This document shows positions 52,434 to 58,803 of a DNA stretch of 58,803 bases, one piece after another (within the stretch, counting starts at the first letter, position 1; every line of letters begins with the position of its first letter). Made by a program: the position numbers and the translations under genes. Origin of the DNA: Chloroflexota bacterium (GTDB lineage Bacteria > Chloroflexota > FW602-bin22 > JACPRP01). The notes under the pieces were generated by a model that was not told the DNA's origin, did no database searches, and worked only from the letters and a program-made list of their open reading frames with translations. The stretch spans positions 1 through 58,803 of the forward strand of contig JACQUC010000225.1 in assembly GCA_016210495.1 (NCBI GenBank), given 5' to 3'.

Positions 52434-54608
52434 TCACACCACCAGCGCATCCGGGTCCAGGGCGTCGCCGCTCAGCCCGCGTACGGGGTCGTATTTGCCC
52501 ATCCACTCGCCCATCCCCTCTACCACGTCGACGATCAAGCCGTGCTGGCGGTAGTATGCTGCCTGGGCAGCGTATAGCGAGACCACGTACGGCTGAAGTC
52601 GTCGCATCAGCCCCCGTGCATGGGTCGCTCCTTCGCGCAGGCGCTCCAGCCAGGCCTGTACCTGGCGCCGTTCATCTTCAGACCCATACGGAACGGCGAC
52701 AGTTTGAGTGCTGCCGTCGATCATGCGAAATCTGCGCGCGACCTCAGGGTAGTCGAGCGTTTCCCTCAGTTTCTGTATACTCTCCCGATCCGTGTCTATC
52801 GTGGCGAAGAGCCTCCGAAAGTACTCCCGGCTGGCGGCGGGGTCGTCGGGATCTACGTCGCCGGCTCCGAGAAGTGCGGCTGTGATCCCGCTCGCCGCTC
52901 TATAGGCTCCCTTGGGCATGCCGCCCTGCACCGGACGGAACACCACCACTCGCCCACTTCGCAGCCTTCCCTCTCGATTGCAGCGCCCGGCGCTCTGCAG
53001 AATGCTGTCCAGCGGCCCCATGGCCCGCAGCACGAGCGGGAAATCGAGGTCCACCCCGGCCTCGACTACCTGCGTCGATATCAGTCGGCACGGCTCCCCA
53101 AGCTCCAGTCGACGCCTGACGGTGCGGATTACCTCCCTCCGGTGTGCGCCACACAGTAACGTAGAGAGGTGCAGCGCCTCCCCGTCGCCCAGCGCGTCCA
53201 GCAGCGCCATCGCGTCCTTCTTGGTGTTGACGACCGCTAGGGCCTGCGGAGTGTCGTCAAGTAGCTTCGCGACCTCCTCCCACTCTAAACCGCGTTCCAT
53301 CCGCCATTCATACTCCACGCGCTTCAATGTCCTGAACAGACGCTCGGGGTCGGGAATGATTTCTGTGGCCTGCTCCGCTGCGAAGATTGGGATGGCCTCG
53401 AACGCAGGTTGCGTCGCTGTGGAGATCACGACTGTCGCGCCGTAGCTCGCGCACAGCTCTCGCAGTCCGTCGAGGATTGGCTGAAGCAGGTGTGCCGGCA
53501 GCGCCTGGGCCTCGTCCAGAATGATCACGCTGTGCGCCAGGGAGTGAACCCTGCGGCATCGACTGGGCGTGTTGGCGAATAGGCTTTCGAAAAGCTGCAC
53601 TGTCGTCGTCACGATTATCGGTGCATCCCAGTTTTCAGCCGCCAGCCGCGAACGCACCGTCCTGGGGCTCATATCGTCGCCGTCGCCCTGACCTGCCTGG
53701 CTGTGATGTTCGAGGACTATCGGCTCGTCGTCTTGCGTGCTGCCGAAGATACCTCGGTACACATCGGCCGTCTGCTCGGTGATGCTAATGAACGGCACGG
53801 CCACGATTACCCGTCTATGTCCAAAACGTATCGCGTGTTGCAAGGCAAAAGCCATTGCCGAGCGGGTCTTGCCCCCGCCCGTCGGAACGGTGAGCCGAAA
53901 CATCCCCGGCGGCAATTTGGATGCCTCGAGGCAATGGCGGTAAACTTCAGCCCGCACCAAGTTAACTTCAGCTTTCGGCTCGCCACCGAACCGTTCCTGG
54001 TCCCGCTCGAACCACTGCCAAAGGTCTACCATCGTGACCTGCGTCCCACGACGTGCCGCTGTCCGTGCTTCGAAGTGCATCTCCGTGTCGAGGAAGTCCG
54101 CGTCCACCAGCGCCGAAAAGAGGATGCGCAAGAACAGCTCTGCGGCCTTGGCGTCGCCTTCAACGCCTTTGGGAAGCTTCATCCGTGGAACCGGAGTTTC
54201 GAGGTCCGGCATTCCACGCTTGGCCGAGGTCAGCGCCTCGTCAACTTGGACGCTTTTCTGAGGATCGGAAAGGTACGATCTTAGGTCGCTTGCCTTTCTC
54301 AGGCCGCCGTGGTGGCCCTGAATCAGCAGAGCAAACAGTGGCAAGCCCAGCTTATTGACGATAAAGCTCGCGCCGGCTATCTTGTGGTCCGGGCTCCGTC
54401 CGTGGGCCTTGCCTGCTTCGGACGCCAGCAGATAATCCTGGAAACCCGTGGAAAACTTGCCGAGGTCATGATAGAGGCCAAGAACGCGAGCCGGCTCCGC
54501 ACAGCCAAATTCGGCCGCAAATTCGGCTGCCAAACCGGCCACCCCACGGAGATGGTCCACCAGATCGTGTCGCTTGCCCTGGCTATTGCTCGAGTGTGCC
54601 CAGGCCAT
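52434..54608 (-). CDS. cas3: Cas3 helicase-nuclease
   Basis: The 724-residue protein combines an N-terminal HD nuclease (HDLVDHLRG, LYHDLGKFSTG, QGHHGGLR) with a superfamily 2 helicase. The helicase shows VPTGGGKTRSAMAFAL (Walker A), ILDEAQALPA (Walker B, with Gln as in many type I-C forms), ISTATQPAF, and STQVVEAGVDLDF with QSAGRCNREG at the C-terminal helicase half. It degrades target DNA after Cascade binding. It is the first gene of the cas operon, with a probable promoter at 54656-54684. Confidence 0.97.
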   Translation of the reverse strand: MAWAHSSNSQGKRHDLVDHLRGVAGLAAEFAAEFGCAEPARVLGLYHDLGKFSTGFQDYLLASEAGKAHGRSPDHKIAGASFIVNKLGLPLFALLIQGHHGGLRKASDLRSYLSDPQKSVQVDEALTSAKRGMPDLETPVPRMKLPKGVEGDAKAAELFLRILFSALVDADFLDTEMHFEARTAARRGTQVTMVDLWQWFERDQERFGGEPKAEVNLVRAEVYRHCLEASKLPPGMFRLTVPTGGGKTRSAMAFALQHAIRFGHRRVIVAVPFISITEQTADVYRGIFGSTQDDEPIVLEHHSQAGQGDGDDMSPRTVRSRLAAENWDAPIIVTTTVQLFESLFANTPSRCRRVHSLAHSVIILDEAQALPAHLLQPILDGLRELCASYGATVVISTATQPAFEAIPIFAAEQATEIIPDPERLFRTLKRVEYEWRMERGLEWEEVAKLLDDTPQALAVVNTKKDAMALLDALGDGEALHLSTLLCGAHRREVIRTVRRRLELGEPCRLISTQVVEAGVDLDFPLVLRAMGPLDSILQSAGRCNREGRLRSGRVVVFRPVQGGMPKGAYRAASGITAALLGAGDVDPDDPAASREYFRRLFATIDTDRESIQKLRETLDYPEVARRFRMIDGSTQTVAVPYGSEDERRQVQAWLERLREGATHARGLMRRLQPYVVSLYAAQAAYYRQHGLIVDVVEGMGEWMGKYDPVRGLSGDALDPDALVV

Positions 54609-54655
54609 CCCCTCGGCCCCCCAAGACCCCGCAATCTACTCGTCCTATCCCAACC

Positions 54656-54684
54656 ATGCTAGCACCCCACACCCCTCCCGTCAA
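54656..54684 (-). promoter_or_regulatory. probable promoter of the cas operon
   Basis: Reverse-strand TTGACG (54679-54684) and TAGCAT (54656-54661) are spaced 17 bases apart, with a predicted leader of about 40 bases before the cas3 start. The -10 matches consensus at four of six positions. Confidence 0.5.
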
Positions 54685-54846
54685 TCTCCTTCGAATTTCC
54701 GAAATCTCGCAACCCTGCCTATCGAAATGTTGTTTTTTGCCGCCCCACCGGACTCACTCGCCATCACCCCCACGACTCGGCCGCCCCTATTCCACCAAAC
54801 AACCCCACCAATCTCGTCCCCCTATTCCCCATTCCCTCTCCCCTCT

Positions 54847-54879
54847 ACCCTCAACCCTCAACCCTCAACCCTCAACCCC
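54847..54879. repeat. tandem 7-base repeat (ACCCTCA)n
   Basis: Four perfect units of ACCCTCA and part of a fifth lie just before the amaP-like promoter, inside a longer C/T-rich tract. Confidence 0.8.
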
Positions 54880-54884
54880 TGCCC

Positions 54885-54914
54885 TTGCACCCCCTTCAAA
54901 CCCTGCGCTATAAT
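54885..54914 (+). promoter_or_regulatory. promoter of the amaP-scpB-radical SAM unit
   Basis: TTGCAC (54885-54890) and TATAAT (54909-54914) are 18 bases apart. The start would fall about 40 bases before the ATG at 54964. Confidence 0.6.
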
Positions 54915-54963
54915 AACCTCGACAAATCGTCCAACGCGACCGGGTCTCTCGGGAGGTTCGTTA

Positions 54964-55506
54964 ATGAACGTTTTCAACCGCATAGTCATGGTGCTACTGG
55001 CCCTCGCGGTCTCCATCGTCTTCATCATCACGGCCATCATTCCCGAGCACATCGTGTTCTTCGGCCAGTTGCTGTTCGACAATATGGTTATCACGCCGGT
55101 AGATCGCATCGTGCTCATCATCGGAGCCGCTTTCGTCACCATCCTTGCCCTTGTCCTGATCAACGCCGAGCTCAGGGGCGAGCGCCGCAAGGGCGTCGTC
55201 CTTGCGCAGGTAGCCGGTGCACGAGCCGAGTTGACCACCGACTCCATCGGCCAGCGCGTCAGGCAGGAGGTGGAGCTGCTGTCCGAGGTTGCTCAGGCCG
55301 TGCCGTCCGTGGCCAGTCGCGGTGGGTCCGTGGACATTCAGCTCGTCTTGCTCACCACCGCCGGCCACGAAGTGCCCAACAAGGTATCGGAAGTGGTCCA
55401 GACCGTGCGCAAGGTCGTCGAGCAGGGTATGGGCGTAAAGGTGGGCAAGCTCAACGTCATCATCAAGTACCAGCCCCAGCCTGTGCCCAGCGCGCAGAAG
55501 GCGTAA
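54964..55506 (+). CDS. AmaP-like alkaline-shock membrane anchor protein
   Basis: The 180-residue protein starts with two membrane spans (VMVLLALAVSIVFIITAII and IVLIIGAAFVTILALVLINA). The C-terminal domain of about 100 residues (RQEVELLSEVAQAVPSVASR, VVEQGMGVKVGKLNVIIKY) resembles the AmaP/Asp23-type family that anchors envelope-stress proteins at the membrane. GGGAGG precedes the ATG. It is the first gene of a plus-strand unit that continues with scpB 12 bases later. Confidence 0.75.
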   Translation: MNVFNRIVMVLLALAVSIVFIITAIIPEHIVFFGQLLFDNMVITPVDRIVLIIGAAFVTILALVLINAELRGERRKGVVLAQVAGARAELTTDSIGQRVRQEVELLSEVAQAVPSVASRGGSVDIQLVLLTTAGHEVPNKVSEVVQTVRKVVEQGMGVKVGKLNVIIKYQPQPVPSAQKA

Positions 55507-55518
55507 GCACGCGGCCGG

Positions 55519-56070
55519 ATGGAACTCGATCAGCTCTGCTGCCTGGTAGAAAGCTTGCTTTTCGCAAGCGATGGCCCCATCGAGGTGTCACGGCTCCAAC
55601 AGGTCCTGGAGGTCGAAAAGGATCAGCTCGACCAGGCGCTCGAGGTCATGGCAGCACAATCGCACGCTCGCGGCATCCGCCTTCAGCGGCTCGGCCAGGC
55701 CGTTCAGGTGGTCACTGCCCCCGAGGCCGCCCCCTACGTCGAGAAGCTCCTCGGCGTTCAGCAGAACGGCAGGCTCTCTCCAGCGGCCATCGAGACCCTC
55801 GCCATCGTCGCCTATCAGCAGCCGATCACTCGGGCAGGCATCGAGGCCGTTCGCGGCGTCAACTCGGACCGGGCGCTGACCACGCTTCAGGCACGTGGTC
55901 TTGTCGCCGAGGTCGGCCGCCTGGACACTGTGGGCAGGCCGATGCTGTTCGGCACAACCTTCGAGTTCCTGCAATGCTTCGGCCTCGACAGCCTGGATCA
56001 ACTGCCTCCCCTGCAGGAGGAGGGCGTGTCCCCGCATGTCCCCTCTCCTTCTGGGAGAGGGTTAGGGTGA
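55519..56070 (+). CDS. scpB: segregation and condensation protein B
   Basis: The 183-residue protein is ScpB, the winged-helix partner of ScpA in the SMC condensin complex. It begins MELDQLCCLVESLLFASDGP. ETLAIVAYQQPITRAGIEAV and GRPMLFGTTFEFLQCFGLDS mark the two winged helices. The expected end is near LPPLQEE. The last ten residues (VPSPSGRGLG) and the stop codon come from a copy of repeat family A. scpA is not in the window. Confidence 0.95.
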   Translation: MELDQLCCLVESLLFASDGPIEVSRLQQVLEVEKDQLDQALEVMAAQSHARGIRLQRLGQAVQVVTAPEAAPYVEKLLGVQQNGRLSPAAIETLAIVAYQQPITRAGIEAVRGVNSDRALTTLQARGLVAEVGRLDTVGRPMLFGTTFEFLQCFGLDSLDQLPPLQEEGVSPHVPSPSGRGLG

Positions 56071-56074
56071 GGGC
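56040..56074. repeat. dispersed palindromic repeat family A, copy 6, inside scpB
   Basis: CCCCTCTCCTTCTGGGAGAGGG is followed by TTAGGGTGAGGG. It overlaps the end of scpB and ends 2 bases before the next ATG. It supplies the scpB stop (TGA) and the purine-rich GGTGAGGG before the radical SAM gene. Confidence 0.88.
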
Positions 56075-56076
56075 AA

Positions 56077-57897
<1,821 letters not shown>

Positions 57898-57916
57898 AGC
57901 CCATGTGGGAACGTCC

Positions 57917-58043
57917 TCGCCAACGCCTTGTAGGGGCAACCCTGTGTGGTTGCCCCCTCGCCTGGCCCGAGTATGCTGGCACGCGAGGAAGGAGCATCTT
58001 CGCCAACGCCTTGTAGGGGCAACCCTGTGTGGGTGCCCCCTCG
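57917..58043 (+). repeat. GTAGGGGC hairpin repeat family B, duplicated copies 3 and 4
   Basis: Two 44-base direct repeats (57917-57960 and 58000-58043), 83 bases apart and differing at one position, each contain GTAGGGGCAACC...GGTTGCCCCCT (GGGTGCC in the second). They fill most of the gap before the TIGR03936-type gene. The hairpins could attenuate or process the transcript. Confidence 0.85.
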
Positions 58044-58101
58044 TTTCCAGGCAGGCACCATCATTTCCGTGGGCGCCACCCGCGAGCGCAATGGAGCACC
58101 T

Positions 58102-58743
58102 GTGCAACGACTGAGGATCACTTTCGCCAAAGGCGACGAGCTGAGATACATATCGCACCTGGACCTCACGCGGGTCTGGGAGCGGCTGCTGCGGCGGGCC
58201 GGCATCCCGCTGGCCTACTCCAGGGGCTTCAACCCGCATCCCAGAATGTCGTTCGCGGCGCCGCTCCAGGTGGGCGCGACGGGACGAGCGGAGGTGTTGG
58301 ACGTCGTGTTGGAGCGAGCCATTGCGCCGGAGGATTTCACGGAAGCGGTCCAGGCGCACTTCGTGGCCGGGTTGCGGATCAGCGCAGTGGCCGAGGTCGA
58401 CCTCGGCGCACCTTCCCTTCAGGCGCAGGTACGCGCGCTGGAATATCGTGTCGAGCTTGCCGGCGAAATGCCACATCAGATTGTCGCCGACAGAATCGAG
58501 CGGTTCCTCGGCGCGCCTGAGGTTGTCCGGGACCGGCGCCGAGAGGGCCAAAGCCGCCGCTACGATCTGCGCCCTCTGGTGGAGGACATCAGTCTCGAAG
58601 ACCCTGACGGCCACGGTGTCCTCTGGATGCGTCTGAAAGTGACGCCATCAGGCACCGGCCGTCCCGACGAGCTGCTCGACGCCCTTGGTTTAGGCGACAG
58701 CCTCGAGGCCATTGAGCGGACGGCGCTCGTTCTGGAGACCTAA
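58102..58743 (+). CDS. radical SAM-associated DUF2344/TIGR03936-type protein
   Basis: The 213-residue protein begins VQRLRITFAKGDELRYISHL and contains RRAGIPLAYSRGFNPHPRMS and FAAPLQVG, the signature of DUF2344 proteins that accompany TIGR03960 radical SAM enzymes. The remaining C-terminal part is beta-rich. GTG 58102 is selected because GGAG is 5 bases upstream and the homologous region starts here; the frame stays open to 57946 through the repeat duplication. It is co-oriented with the radical SAM gene, 204 bases apart. Confidence 0.9.
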   Translation: MQRLRITFAKGDELRYISHLDLTRVWERLLRRAGIPLAYSRGFNPHPRMSFAAPLQVGATGRAEVLDVVLERAIAPEDFTEAVQAHFVAGLRISAVAEVDLGAPSLQAQVRALEYRVELAGEMPHQIVADRIERFLGAPEVVRDRRREGQSRRYDLRPLVEDISLEDPDGHGVLWMRLKVTPSGTGRPDELLDALGLGDSLEAIERTALVLET

Positions 58744-58746
58744 ACT

Positions 58747-58780
58747 CCCTCACCCTCGCCCTCTCCCAGAGGGAGAGGGG
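58747..58780. repeat. dispersed palindromic repeat family A, copy 7 (inverted)
   Basis: The reverse complement of the family (CCCTCACCCTCGCCCTCTCC followed by CAGAGGGAGAGGGG) begins 4 bases after the TIGR03936-type stop. One unit has GCGAGGG in place of TTAGGG. Confidence 0.85.
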
Positions 58781-58803
58781 AGGAGCCCCCGTCCCCTGTC
58801 CAC

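Larger units (their letters stand above)
54609..54963. other. 355-base intergenic region between divergent cas3 and amaP-like genes
   Basis: It contains the cas3 promoter (54656-54684), a pyrimidine-rich low-complexity stretch (about 54790-54880) and the amaP-like promoter (54885-54914). No coding frame is convincing. Confidence 0.6.

Overview
The window is a GC-rich, densely coded bacterial chromosome segment. The gene content points to an uncultured, probably monoderm bacterium, most consistent with Chloroflexota. The clues are a BTAD/SARP-type regulator, an AmaP-like protein beside ScpB, the paired B12-binding radical SAM (TIGR03960-type) and DUF2344/TIGR03936-type proteins, strong Shine-Dalgarno sites and frequent GTG/TTG starts. 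The taxonomy is an inference from protein families and I could not test it. I saw no rRNA or tRNA genes.

Region 1 (1-11.5 kb, minus strand) is the transcription/translation core: rpoB, rpoC, rpsL, rpsG, fusA and the first codons of tuf. Near-consensus sigma70-type promoters lie before rpoB and before rpsL, and the rpsL leader carries two strong hairpins. Region 2 (11.6-26.8 kb, plus strand) is the most distinctive part. It holds a Cys-rich DUF3795-like/BTAD regulator, a carboxymuconolactone-decarboxylase-like protein, two UroD/MtaA-type methyltransferases, a small DUF6951-like protein, a corrinoid activator (RACE), a corrinoid protein, an HdrE/NarI-like membrane subunit, an HdrD-like Fe-S protein, a sodium/solute symporter, a NarL-type two-component pair and an exported decaheme OmcA/MtrC-type cytochrome ending at a clear terminator. 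Together they look like a self-contained locus for taking up and demethylating a methylated compound, with its own corrinoid re-activation, membrane electron transfer and possibly extracellular electron transfer. The substrate cannot be read from the sequence.

Region 3 (27-45 kb) is a mosaic of short units. It has a minus-strand operon of an Fe-S assembly factor, a CcoN/NorB-like membrane protein and a DUF1858-DUF2249 protein. It also has an HD-GYP phosphodiesterase, a nitrilase, a PF09818-type ATPase, a GNAT acetyltransferase, a lone rpsD, an orphan molybdenum hydroxylase large subunit, an isochorismatase-family hydrolase, a secreted CAP-domain protein, a GT39-type membrane glycosyltransferase, a VapBC-type toxin-antitoxin pair and a lipoprotein.

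Region 4 (45.4-54.7 kb) is a type I-C CRISPR-Cas system. A RelE-type toxin-antitoxin pair abuts the trailer end of an 11-repeat array, followed by a leader and cas2, cas1, cas4, cas7, cas8c, cas5c and cas3, all cas genes on the minus strand. cas8c is split into two overlapping reading frames. Region 5 (54.9-58.8 kb, plus strand) is amaP-like, scpB, the TIGR03960-type radical SAM gene and its TIGR03936-type partner. Three families of dispersed palindromic repeats sit mostly at gene ends. One copy supplies the C-terminal residues and stop codon of scpB.
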